A model generated the notes under the pieces. It was given only the letters and a program-made list of their open reading frames with translations. It had not been told where the DNA came from and did no database searches. Positions 16,919-24,960 of a stretch of DNA of 64,000 bases are shown in pieces. The stretch spans positions 1,426,001 through 1,490,000 of the forward strand of contig JBMNMU010000001.1 in NCBI GenBank assembly GCA_050953505.1, read 5' to 3'. Origin of the DNA: JBMNMU01 sp050953505 (lineage in GTDB: Bacteria; Bacillota; Clostridia; Peptostreptococcales; Anaerovoracaceae). A program made the translations under genes and the position numbers. Position 1 is the first letter of the stretch. Each line of letters begins with the position of its first letter.

Positions 16919-16939
16919 AACACCTAGGGTGTTATTATA
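16919..16939 (-). promoter_or_regulatory. -10 box with adjoining inverted repeat, GerMN gene
   Basis: On the minus strand a TATAAT (16939-16934) is followed directly by AACACC-TAG-GGTGTT, an exact 6+3+6 inverted repeat over the likely start site. It could be an operator. No convincing -35 box is seen. The rest of the 340-base gap between 16866 and 17210 shows only the sodC-side terminator. Confidence 0.35.
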
Positions 16940-17119
16940 GTCTCTTTATTTGACAATTATTTTATACATACCTTCCCCTTAAACTCCTTTCATTCTCATT
17001 ACCCATATTAACATAGATCATTCAGTGGTGAAACCAGAATATCCTTTAAAATACCTCTTAACCCTATTCTCCTATGACTGCATTAAAACTTTAATTGTTC
17101 CATAGTAACCACAAAAATA

Positions 17120-17143
17120 AATCCCAAGATATTTCTTGGGATT
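17120..17143 (-). terminator. Terminator downstream of the SOD-like gene
   Basis: AATCCCAAGA and TCTTGGGATT form a perfect 10-bp stem; on the minus strand it is followed by TATTTTTG. Confidence 0.75.
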
Positions 17144-17209
17144 CGTTGAGAATAATGGCTGTCTTTTTCTAATGGCCCACAAAGTAGAATGTTCAAATGA
17201 AACAATATC

Positions 17210-17695
17210 TTATCTACAGCAAGGGTAAAACACACCACAAGCAATTTGTCTTCCTGAGCCACCACCTGGCTGACTGGTATAATCATCTGGCCATTCATGT
17301 ATGGCCATGGCGCGACCTAAGGCTTCCTCAGGCCTAAGTCTATCGGAATATACAATCATAAAAGCGTGGCCATTCATGGACATGAGTACAGGAAAGTCAC
17401 CAGCATGAAAAGGATGAGGCTGCCCAGTTGGGTTATAATGTCCCCCTATATCATAAAATCCTGTATATCCTTCTTCTGGCACACAAGGCCCATGATCGTG
17501 AATATGAAACCCGTAAAATCCGGAAAAAGGAATTCCATAAATATCTGCAACTAGCAACGTCCCTTCCAGAAATGGATAAAGATAAACATCTCCTTCTAGG
17601 TGGTGAATTTCCGAGCTTCCTTCCATGTGGGCACAAGCAACGGGATATTGTGTTGTTATCGTTTCTAGTAATAGTTGTAGCGATTGAGCCATCAT
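17210..17695 (-). CDS. sodC: Cu/Zn superoxide dismutase family protein
   Basis: A 161-residue SOD_Cu domain protein. Metal-ligand regions are present: GFHIHDHGPC (two Cu-site His), GGHYNP and HPFHAGDFP (bridging and Zn-site His/Asp), and AIHEWPDDYTSQPGGGSGRQIACGV (fourth Cu His plus the conserved Arg and second Cys of the disulfide). No signal peptide is visible, unusual for bacterial SodC, so it may be cytoplasmic or exported another way. GGAGG precedes the paired ATGs at 17695/17692. Superoxide dismutation is expected from the conserved ligands but unproved. Confidence 0.85.
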   Translation of the reverse strand: MMAQSLQLLLETITTQYPVACAHMEGSSEIHHLEGDVYLYPFLEGTLLVADIYGIPFSGFYGFHIHDHGPCVPEEGYTGFYDIGGHYNPTGQPHPFHAGDFPVLMSMNGHAFMIVYSDRLRPEEALGRAMAIHEWPDDYTSQPGGGSGRQIACGVFYPCCR

Positions 17696-17731
17696 AAGAA
17701 TAGCCCTCCTTTTATTTAAATTCCAATATAT

Positions 17732-18583
17732 TTAGTCATTGATAAAGTACTCTGATAGTCTTCTTGGGCCTCTAATCACCTGGCGCGCAACTGCAAGTAC
17801 CCCATCGTCTCTAACCTTCACTAACCATTTAACTAAGGTGATACAGCATCCAGAAATTTCAATGGCGACAATTCCATTAGGATGGACACAGCTTCCATCA
17901 TTAAAATAGGGTGTCTCTCCTACTTCAGGGTAGGTTGGCAAGTGGGTGTGACCGGCTATTAAAATATGCCTTTCTTTGTCCACCCACGCACTAAGGCGCC
18001 TTCCCACGGCCCGCTTTTTCTTATAATTTTTTGCAGGGCTTGTAAAATCGTTTACCCCGAATAGTTCTAGCGGCTTCCATATAAACCTGACTGATGCTCT
18101 GCTCAATCTCCATAATCTATAATTCAAGAAGTCCACTTGATGACCATGAATCAAAAATATTTTATTATCTGTATCCTTTTCCTTTAATATTAGCCCTTCA
18201 TGGAATTTAAGGTCCTTCAAAATTGGGATTTCAAAGTCTTTATTTCTTTTTACTATATCGTGATTGCCATAAATACAATATAACCTTTCACCCTCATGAA
18301 ACTTAGAAAGCAACTCGAAGGTTTCGCCATGGGCATCCGTAATATCTGACATCTTTGGATTTTCCCATAATTCATCCCCATCACCAATTTCAATATAGAT
18401 GAATCCGTTGTCATAGTAATGTTTTAAGGCTGAATAGTAAATATTTTTATTTCGTGAAAAATCATCTGCCCAGCTTCCATCTCCACGGTGACAGTCGCTT
18501 AGCAGTACAATTTTTGATGTGTCATCAAAAGGAAGGACTTCTGATTGCTCAAATACCTTAGAAATGTTATTGTGATAAAACAA
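17732..18583 (-). CDS. Metallophosphoesterase
   Basis: A 283-residue calcineurin-like phosphoesterase. Motifs in order: LLSDCHRGDG (D-x-H), EIGDGDELWE (GD-x-x-D), YGNHD (GNHD), FLIHGHQVD (GHxxD) and IAGHTHLP (GHTH). Closest in type to UDP-2,3-diacylglucosamine pyrophosphatase-like enzymes, but with no lipid A genes here the substrate is unknown. The likely start is TTG 18583 after GGAGAGGG. It precedes the SOD-like gene by ~36 bases and may be cotranscribed with it. Confidence 0.85.
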   Translation of the reverse strand: MFYHNNISKVFEQSEVLPFDDTSKIVLLSDCHRGDGSWADDFSRNKNIYYSALKHYYDNGFIYIEIGDGDELWENPKMSDITDAHGETFELLSKFHEGERLYCIYGNHDIVKRNKDFEIPILKDLKFHEGLILKEKDTDNKIFLIHGHQVDFLNYRLWRLSRASVRFIWKPLELFGVNDFTSPAKNYKKKRAVGRRLSAWVDKERHILIAGHTHLPTYPEVGETPYFNDGSCVHPNGIVAIEISGCCITLVKWLVKVRDDGVLAVARQVIRGPRRLSEYFIND

Positions 18584-18788
18584 ATCTAACCCTCTCCTAC
18601 TTGTTACGTATTTTCAGTTTCCTGAAATGTAACCAATTCCTTCTCTTTATGATATTCTCGTTATGTTTCTTATGTGAATTGCATTATAAATGGAGGATAG
18701 GAATAAAGCTAAAATGACTGGATAGTTAGAAGTTGAAATGCTCATTTGATAGATATCTTTTTGAATTAAGCCTCTGGAATAATAGGTT

Positions 18789-18821
18789 AAAAAAAATCCC
18801 TCCTTTTTTGTAAAAGGAGGG
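18789..18821 (-). terminator. Terminator of mntP
   Basis: CCCTCCTTTT and AAAAGGAGGG form a 10-bp stem, followed on the minus strand by eight T residues, 20 bases past the mntP stop. Confidence 0.9.
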
Positions 18822-18841
18822 TCATTCTAAAGCAATTTTAT

Positions 18842-19405
18842 TTAAAACTGGATAATATGAAGATGTTCTAACAATATTTTCAAACCCATGGCAATCAATA
18901 TTATGCCTCCAAGCATTTCAGCCTTAGATTTAAAAGATAAACCACACAGATTTCCAATCCTGACACCAATAAAAGATAAAATAAAAGTTGTGATGCCGAT
19001 GATAGCAATTGCAGGCAAAATATTTACATGTAGAAAAGCAAAGGTTATTCCTACCGCCAATGCGTCAATACTTGTTGCAATAGATAGGATCAGTAGATTT
19101 CCAAGGGTAAAAGCAGGTGTAAGATCGGTACTACAGCTTCTTGATTCCTTTATCATTTTTATTCCTATAATGGTCAGTAATATAAAAGCTATCCAATGAT
19201 CGATAAAAGTGATATAGCTTTCAAATTGGGTTCCAAGAAAGTATCCAATTAAAGGCATCCCCGCCTGAAATAACCCAAAAAAACATGCCGTCACCAATGC
19301 ATAAATCAATCTACTCTTTCGTAAGGATAATCCCTTGCACACAGCAACAGCAAAAGCATCCATTGATAATCCTATGCCAATCATCAGTAGCTCTATAAAG
19401 CCCAT
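18842..19405 (-). CDS. mntP: Putative manganese efflux pump MntP
   Basis: A 187-residue protein with six membrane helices, of the MntP (DUF204) family. The duplicated signature is IGLSMDAFAVAVCKGL near the N-terminus and ATSIDALAVGITFAF near residue 112; the two Asp residues are the conserved metal-path residues. In E. coli MntP exports Mn2+. No yybP-ykoY manganese riboswitch is visible upstream, where a palindromic repeat instead separates it from the SLH gene. Confident family call; transport specificity by homology. Confidence 0.9.
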   Translation of the reverse strand: MGFIELLMIGIGLSMDAFAVAVCKGLSLRKSRLIYALVTACFFGLFQAGMPLIGYFLGTQFESYITFIDHWIAFILLTIIGIKMIKESRSCSTDLTPAFTLGNLLILSIATSIDALAVGITFAFLHVNILPAIAIIGITTFILSFIGVRIGNLCGLSFKSKAEMLGGIILIAMGLKILLEHLHIIQF

Positions 19406-19526
19406 ACTTTTCTCCTATCTAGCATCTTGTGAAACAATTGTCTTAAAATCCTTTGCCAATAATATATCATAAGTCAAATCCATCTTATAATACAATGAAT
19501 TGAATTTATTTACAATAACAGAAAAA

Positions 19527-19592
19527 GGCAGCTAAAGACCGAGAGATGAATGGCCGTGGCCGCGGCCATTCATCTCTCGGTCTTTGGCTGCC
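19527..19592. repeat. Palindromic repeat R1 (GACCGAGAGATGAATGGCC family)
   Basis: A 66-bp inverted repeat with 29-bp arms (one mismatch) and an 8-base centre GTGGCCGC. It begins 13 bases past the stop of the SLH/C39 gene and could act as its terminator or mRNA-end hairpin. Confidence 0.9.
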
Positions 19593-19605
19593 TACACCTT
19601 TTACT

Positions 19606-21801
19606 TTAGCTTGCTGGTTTTATCACGACGAAAGCAAACTCTTCCATGTCTTCGTCGTAAGAATTACCCCAGTCATAAATTAAGCGCTCAAAGGATTCTA
19701 CAACATATCCATCTTGATTGTGGTCTGTTGTATCATAAGAATCCATTAGCAAAATGACATCGTCGCAGGTAGCTTCCGTTCCCATGTTATCATATCCTAT
19801 AATGGTCTGATAATGTCCACCCCACTCATGCCACATAACCATAATGGGGACACCCTTTTCTAAATAATATGGAATCATTTCTCCTAAGTCGATATAATCA
19901 TTCCCTTCCATAATCCCATATCCGAATTCAGAATCTCCTTCAACCAAATCGTAACTGGATTTCACATCCCAATCCCCAGGAAGTTTAGCAACCACATTCA
20001 GCATTTCTCTAACGGTGGTGCCAGGGAGGCCATCTGTTTTATCCCTTAGCTGTGCAAGGTCCATTTCATTCAAATCTCCTCTTTGGTTGTAATAATCAAG
20101 AACGGTAAGCATGGAGGTCACACCGCAGGTAAATTCCGTGGCCTGCTGAATGCTCTTATATTTTTCCAGCATAGTTCTTGTCTTCGTGGATTTTAAATTG
20201 TAAACATCTAGATTCTTGTAATATGGAGAATAATCATAATCCGCTGTTCTAAAAACATCTATTGATGCCGGCCCGGACAGTCCGTCAGAACCAAACCAGA
20301 CAGGATAATCCGTTGAATAAGGCGGAGCTTGGTTGAATTCAGCAATATCTGCGGCTAAATTTGCCCCATAAGGAATCATATGCCCGTTGGTGAAATTTGC
20401 CTTGTTCTGTGGGTCATCCTTTATGCCATCCCCCATAACTAAGCTTCTCTTCTCTCCTTCCGGAGAAGGAACTAAGAAAATTCCATAATCAAAATCAGGA
20501 TCCCACCCAGCACTCCAGTCCCAAATAAGTCGTTCTGCTGATTGTATAAGATATCCATCTTGATGGTGATCTGCGGTATCGTAAGGATCCGCTAAAATTA
20601 ATACATCGTCTGCTGTGGTTTCTGTTCCCATGGTATCATAGCCTATGATTACCTGATAATGTCCACCCCAATCATTCCAACCAACGATAATGGGCTTTCC
20701 TTCGGCTAGAACCATTGGAACCCACTGAAAAACATTTACTTGCTCGCCTTTATAAGTCACATATGGATATCCATCTTCCCCCCATTGCAGGTCTGCGTTA
20801 TAGGTTGAATATAAATCCCATTTCTGGCCAAGGGTATTTTCTAGCCCTTCAAAAATATGAATCAATTGCCTTAATGTAGTAGCCCCTGGCTTATCATTTT
20901 GGCGAAGATAGGCAAGGTCCATTTCATTTAAATCTCCGCGCATTCCATACCATTCAAGACACATGAGAGCGGAGGTCGGGCCACAGGTCCAGCCATTTGT
21001 CTGCTGGCTAGTTTTAAAGTTAGTCAGTATAGTAAGCCTATCATTGGAGGTCATGTTGTAAAAATCAGGAATTTGCCAATAGATAGAATCAAGTATGGAA
21101 GGAGTGCTATCTGTTACAGCGCCATCCAAACCATATTCATTGATTAATCTTTCTCCGTAAGGAATCTGCCACTTCTCATAAGTCATAGCAGGTGTGGTAT
21201 GTCTTAAAAGCATAGTATCATCGGAATCATCTGCCATTGGAATCCTTATAGCTTTATCTAATAGCAGAGCCACCTCACCTCTGGTTGCTTGAGAGGAGCC
21301 TGCTGATAGCTTATCCTCTAATAATCCGATCCCTATTGCTTTTGACTCATAATTATTTGGCCAAGCACCAGTAACATCCGTATATCCTAAAGCTCTCACT
21401 AGCATTGTTATTACTTCGTAATAGGATACATTATTTTGTGGCTTAAAGGTTTTGTCGGGATAGCCAGTGACGATATCTAGCTTATCAGCATATCCTACAT
21501 AACCTTTAGCCCAGTGTTTTCCAACATCGGAAAGACCGCTTGCGTAGATTTGAATAGCCTCATCATCCATTTCCAAGGCTGCTATAATCAACCTTGCCAT
21601 TTCTCCTCTGGTTACAGGTTGATCCGGGCGAAAGGTGCCATCAGTGTAACCGCTAATAATGCCTAGATCAAATAAATTAGTTACTGCGTCTTCATATTTA
21701 GTATCCATCACATCAGAAGGCGCTTCGCCAAAAGCCATACCAAAGCTGCTGAGAATTAAAGCTACTCCCAATAGGACTGATACTAATTTCCTCATCTTCA
21801 T
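19606..21801 (-). CDS. Surface protein: SLH domains + two C39-like peptidase domains
   Basis: A 731-residue exported protein: signal peptide (1-~25), two to three SLH repeats (~30-190, e.g. GYTDGTFRPDQPVTRGEMARLI) that bind cell-wall polymers, then two homologous C39_2-like domains. Domain 1 (~265-450) has TCGPTSALMCLEW, GGHYQVIIGYD and ADPYDTADHHQDGY; domain 2 (~545-730) has TCGVTSMLTVLDY, GGHYQTIIGYD and MDSYDTTDHNQDGY. These give Cys, His and Asp of a papain-like triad in each copy. Unlike C39 transporter peptidases it is a wall-anchored protein; the substrate is unknown. ATG 21801 has GGAGG at seven bases. The gene is bracketed by two copies of the same palindrome. Confidence 0.85.
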   Translation of the reverse strand: MKMRKLVSVLLGVALILSSFGMAFGEAPSDVMDTKYEDAVTNLFDLGIISGYTDGTFRPDQPVTRGEMARLIIAALEMDDEAIQIYASGLSDVGKHWAKGYVGYADKLDIVTGYPDKTFKPQNNVSYYEVITMLVRALGYTDVTGAWPNNYESKAIGIGLLEDKLSAGSSQATRGEVALLLDKAIRIPMADDSDDTMLLRHTTPAMTYEKWQIPYGERLINEYGLDGAVTDSTPSILDSIYWQIPDFYNMTSNDRLTILTNFKTSQQTNGWTCGPTSALMCLEWYGMRGDLNEMDLAYLRQNDKPGATTLRQLIHIFEGLENTLGQKWDLYSTYNADLQWGEDGYPYVTYKGEQVNVFQWVPMVLAEGKPIIVGWNDWGGHYQVIIGYDTMGTETTADDVLILADPYDTADHHQDGYLIQSAERLIWDWSAGWDPDFDYGIFLVPSPEGEKRSLVMGDGIKDDPQNKANFTNGHMIPYGANLAADIAEFNQAPPYSTDYPVWFGSDGLSGPASIDVFRTADYDYSPYYKNLDVYNLKSTKTRTMLEKYKSIQQATEFTCGVTSMLTVLDYYNQRGDLNEMDLAQLRDKTDGLPGTTVREMLNVVAKLPGDWDVKSSYDLVEGDSEFGYGIMEGNDYIDLGEMIPYYLEKGVPIMVMWHEWGGHYQTIIGYDNMGTEATCDDVILLMDSYDTTDHNQDGYVVESFERLIYDWGNSYDEDMEEFAFVVIKPAS

Positions 21802-21893
21802 CCTAAAACCTCCTTTATAATCAATTTTAGTCTATTATATCAAAGGTTATGACAATAGCAATAATATTCAGAATATTTTATATATTATCAGCA

Positions 21894-21959
21894 GCCAGCC
21901 AAAGACCGAGAGATGAATGGCCGTGGCCGCGGCCATTCATCTCTCGGTCTTTGGCTGGC
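21894..21959. repeat. Palindromic repeat R2 (same family as R1)
   Basis: A 66-bp inverted repeat, same core and centre as R1, with outer arms GCCAGCC/GGCTGGC. It lies ~93 bases upstream of the SLH/C39 start and before the divergent AraC-type gene. Confidence 0.9.
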
Positions 21960-22081
21960 ATTTAATTATGTAACATATAAGGGCTTAATAATGGTACAAT
22001 AATAGAAATAAAATCTGTGTGACCAAAATAAGTATAAAGAATAGAATAGGTTCAAAAGTGCGATACAATATTGAGGAGTTG

Positions 22082-23497
22082 ATGAAAGTGAATTTTGAAA
22101 AAATTGAATTTCCCAATGGTATGCCTTATATAATTAAAGTACAATCTATAACTCGGTCGCCTATTCACTGGCATGACGGTGTTACAGAAATCATACTTCC
22201 CCTAAAAGGAAGCATCAAAGTGATATCAAATTTTGAATATAATTATGTTCATGAAGGAGATTTTGTTTTTGTAAATAATAAATGCATCCATTCCATTCAA
22301 AGTAACGACAACGCTATCGTAGCAATTTTTTATATAAATCTTGAACATTTTGAACAGCAGTTTGAACACATTAAATACATGTTTTTCCGTAGCAATCTCT
22401 ATACAGAGGATTCTCTAGGAATTACAGAAAGCAATTTATTTGATAATGATATCCGCAGTGATTATAAAAATAGGTTTATAAACCTTCTTATCAGTCTGCT
22501 ATACAGTAATAAAAATAGCGGAGACGAACTAGACGGATCCATGCTTAATAAGTTTGAATACCAGTTAATTTATTCAATGGTAAACGAATTTAACTGGCTT
22601 AAATTTATGCGCATAACCAATAAATATTTCGTCAGTTCAGTTCAATTAGATCGCTACCATCGAACGATTAAGTATATTGACGAGCATTATCCCGAAAAAA
22701 TCACTCTAGATGACATCGTATCTAGGGAATTTGTCACGAAAACTTACTTTTCACATTTCTGGAAATCCTTCACTTCCTTTAGCTTTCGTGATCGTCTTAA
22801 TTACGAAAGAGCAATAAGGTCAGAATTTTATCTACTAAATGGTACAAATATTTCCAAAACATCTGAACTATGCGGATTCTCCGATGTAAAATATTACTAT
22901 CGTGCCTTTAAAAAATGGTATGGCTGTATGCCTAAAGAACATAAAGCTCGTTGTGAAGCCTACGAACAAAAAAAGGTAATTTTACAAACCTTAGAAATAG
23001 ATGAGATTGATGACATCCTAGAGAGTTATTCTGAACAGTATAGAGTTTTCCAATGCATTCAAGATCCTAGCCTTACTTCCTTTATTGAGAACTATATGAA
23101 GCTCCAAGAGTTATATAAAATTGAAAAAGGTATGAAGGCCAATGCTACAAAATCTTTAGTTATTGACCCTTTTAAATATAGTGATTATCATCTTGAAAAC
23201 AACACAATTGTTTTTGACTGGCAAAATATGGACCTTTGTGTTAATTTATCCTTAGACCTTGATTTTACTTTGAATTTAAGATTAAACTGTGATAATATAG
23301 AAAAAGGCTTTTTTTACAATACAATTAGTAGCTTTATAGATGGTTGTTTATTTCGTTATGGAAGCAAAATTGTAAACCGTTGGCATTTTTTTGTTAATTA
23401 TAATGATATAGCATTTTTCAATGAAGTAAATAATTTAGAAGGACCTTTTGGTGGAATCGTAAATAATATAAAAATTGACTACTCTTTTACATTGTAA
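22082..23497 (+). CDS. AraC-family regulator with cupin sensor and C-terminal extension
   Basis: About 471 residues: an N-terminal cupin-like sensor (SPIHWHDGVTEIILPLKGS), a central pair of AraC helix-turn-helices (from about ITLDDIVSREF to FSDVKYYYRAFKKWYGCMPKEHK) and then ~190 extra residues. In AraC proteins the HTH is usually last, so the extension is odd; it resembles a further beta-rich ligand domain. The start is uncertain: GAGGAG at 22073 favours ATG 22082 or GTG 22088, while the frame is open back to GTG 22019. The downstream adh gene on the same strand is a plausible but unproved target. Confidence 0.75.
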   Translation: MKVNFEKIEFPNGMPYIIKVQSITRSPIHWHDGVTEIILPLKGSIKVISNFEYNYVHEGDFVFVNNKCIHSIQSNDNAIVAIFYINLEHFEQQFEHIKYMFFRSNLYTEDSLGITESNLFDNDIRSDYKNRFINLLISLLYSNKNSGDELDGSMLNKFEYQLIYSMVNEFNWLKFMRITNKYFVSSVQLDRYHRTIKYIDEHYPEKITLDDIVSREFVTKTYFSHFWKSFTSFSFRDRLNYERAIRSEFYLLNGTNISKTSELCGFSDVKYYYRAFKKWYGCMPKEHKARCEAYEQKKVILQTLEIDEIDDILESYSEQYRVFQCIQDPSLTSFIENYMKLQELYKIEKGMKANATKSLVIDPFKYSDYHLENNTIVFDWQNMDLCVNLSLDLDFTLNLRLNCDNIEKGFFYNTISSFIDGCLFRYGSKIVNRWHFFVNYNDIAFFNEVNNLEGPFGGIVNNIKIDYSFTL

Positions 23498-23583
23498 AAT
23501 TAGCACTAATATTATTGCTATAGAATGTATAAACTAGTCTAATCAAAGTACCTTATCATTATTGAAAAATGATAGTTAAAAGG

Positions 23584-23611
23584 GAGCTTTTATAAAGCTC
23601 TATTTTATTTT
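23584..23611 (+). terminator. Terminator after the AraC-type gene
   Basis: GAGCTTT, loop TAT, AAAGCTC, then TATTTTATTTT. Confidence 0.7.
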
Positions 23612-23666
23612 CCTAAAATTAATTTGTTTCAAAATGTCGATTTTTGGGAAGAGTATTTGTAATGAT

Positions 23667-23701
23667 AAAAATGCGATTCGTTTTTATCTCATCGCATTTT
23701 T
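23667..23701. terminator. Second terminator-like hairpin upstream of adh
   Basis: AAAAATGCGAT pairs with ATCGCATTTTT (11 bp, 13-base loop). It is either a back-up terminator or an attenuator ahead of adh; the T-tract is part of the stem. Confidence 0.6.
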
Positions 23702-23795
23702 GTCCATTTTCAATTAAGAGTAGTTGTTATATTCTTAACGCAATAGACAAATCTTTAACAGGTATACATAATGCATAATGGAGGTATGGAACTAT

Positions 23796-24854
23796 ATGAG
23801 AGGTTTTGGAGTATTTGAAAAAGGAAAAGTGGGCTGGATGGAAAAGCCGGACCCAGTTTGCGGAATAAATGATGTTATCGTACAGCCTATTGCCCTTGCC
23901 CCTTGTTCGTCAGACGTTCACACTGCCATGGAAATGGAAGGAGATTATCTGAAAAATAGAATTCTAGGACATGAAAGTATAGGAGTGATTATCGAGGCAG
24001 GCTCTAATGTAAAAGACTATAAAGTTGGCGATAAGGTTGTTATCCCTTGTACAACACCAACCTGGGACCACCCGGATATCCAGGATGGAACTCACCAAGA
24101 CGCTGGAGGCCTGTTTACTGCTATTAATTTCTCCTCCTATGAAGATGGAACCTTTGCAGAAAAAATTCGAGTTCGATCTGCAGATATGAATCTCGCTATG
24201 CTTCCTGAGGGAATGGCGCCGGAAACCGCCTGTATGGTTGTAGATATGATGACAACAGGATTTTACGGTCCTGAATTGGCTGACGTTAAGTTTGGTGACA
24301 CCGTTGTCGTTTATGGAATTGGACCTGTAGGGTTAATGGCTGTTGCAGGTTCGAAGCTACGAGGCGCCGGGCGATTAATTGCTATCGGAACAAGGCCAAA
24401 TTGTATAGAGATTGCTAAAGAATATGGTGCCACAGATATCGTTAGTTATAAAGATGGCAATGTAGTGGATCAGATTATGGAATTAACTAATGGCAAAGGT
24501 GCCGATGCGGCTATCGTAGCCGGGGGCGGTATGGAAGCCCTTAATAATGCAGTTGCTTCTGTAAAGTTTGGCGGAGGAACTGTAGGGATGCTAGATGTTA
24601 TTACCGGAGAAGCTAATATGGTTTTAAATAATATGTATATCGCTGGTTTCCTCGCTCATAAGACCATTAAAGGCGGTCTTTGCCCAGGAGGAAGAAAAAG
24701 AATGGAGAGACTGTTGGCAATGGTTGAGGCTGGTCGAGTTGATCCTTCTCTATTAATTACCCACAGATTCAACGGTTTTGATTCCATTGAAGAAGCATTC
24801 CATCTAATGGTCAACAAACCTCGAGACCTTATCAAGCCAGTTGTGACCATATAA
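23796..24854 (+). CDS. adh: NADP-type secondary alcohol dehydrogenase (zinc MDR)
   Basis: A 352-residue enzyme closely resembling Thermoanaerobacter brockii / Clostridium beijerinckii secondary alcohol dehydrogenase. Catalytic zinc ligands are Cys in APCSSDVHT, His-Glu in LGHESIG and Asp in VVDMMTTGF, as in that subfamily, which lacks the structural zinc. The cofactor loop GIGPVGLMAVAGSKLRGAGRLIAIGTRP keeps the Gly-Thr/Ser-Arg-Pro that favours NADP. It interconverts secondary alcohols and ketones. Start ATG 23796 matches the family N-terminus (MRGFGVFEKGKVGW), with GGAGG about 12 bases upstream; an in-frame ATG at 23778 overlaps the ribosome binding site. Confidence 0.92.
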   Translation: MRGFGVFEKGKVGWMEKPDPVCGINDVIVQPIALAPCSSDVHTAMEMEGDYLKNRILGHESIGVIIEAGSNVKDYKVGDKVVIPCTTPTWDHPDIQDGTHQDAGGLFTAINFSSYEDGTFAEKIRVRSADMNLAMLPEGMAPETACMVVDMMTTGFYGPELADVKFGDTVVVYGIGPVGLMAVAGSKLRGAGRLIAIGTRPNCIEIAKEYGATDIVSYKDGNVVDQIMELTNGKGADAAIVAGGGMEALNNAVASVKFGGGTVGMLDVITGEANMVLNNMYIAGFLAHKTIKGGLCPGGRKRMERLLAMVEAGRVDPSLLITHRFNGFDSIEEAFHLMVNKPRDLIKPVVTI

Positions 24855-24881
24855 GTGCATGTAAAACACCACATTTCCTAT

Positions 24882-24923
24882 AAAAAATCGGGGCTAGCTA
24901 TACCCATAGCAGCCCCCGGTTTT
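24882..24923. terminator. Bidirectional terminator between adh and htpG
   Basis: AAAATCGGGGCT and AGCCCCCGGTTTT pair around a 15-base loop, with A and T tracts on opposite sides, between convergent genes. Confidence 0.8.
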
Positions 24924-24960
24924 GATATTATAATGTAAAACCTTAAGGTTTGATTGTTAT

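Noticed and set aside
17083..17298. A 71-codon minus-strand frame overlapping the end of the SOD-like gene.
   Set aside because: It overlaps conserved SOD coding sequence and reads through the terminator hairpin.
19406..19526. yybP-ykoY manganese riboswitch upstream of mntP.
   Set aside because: No conserved GGGGAGUA-type core or paired helices in the short upstream region.
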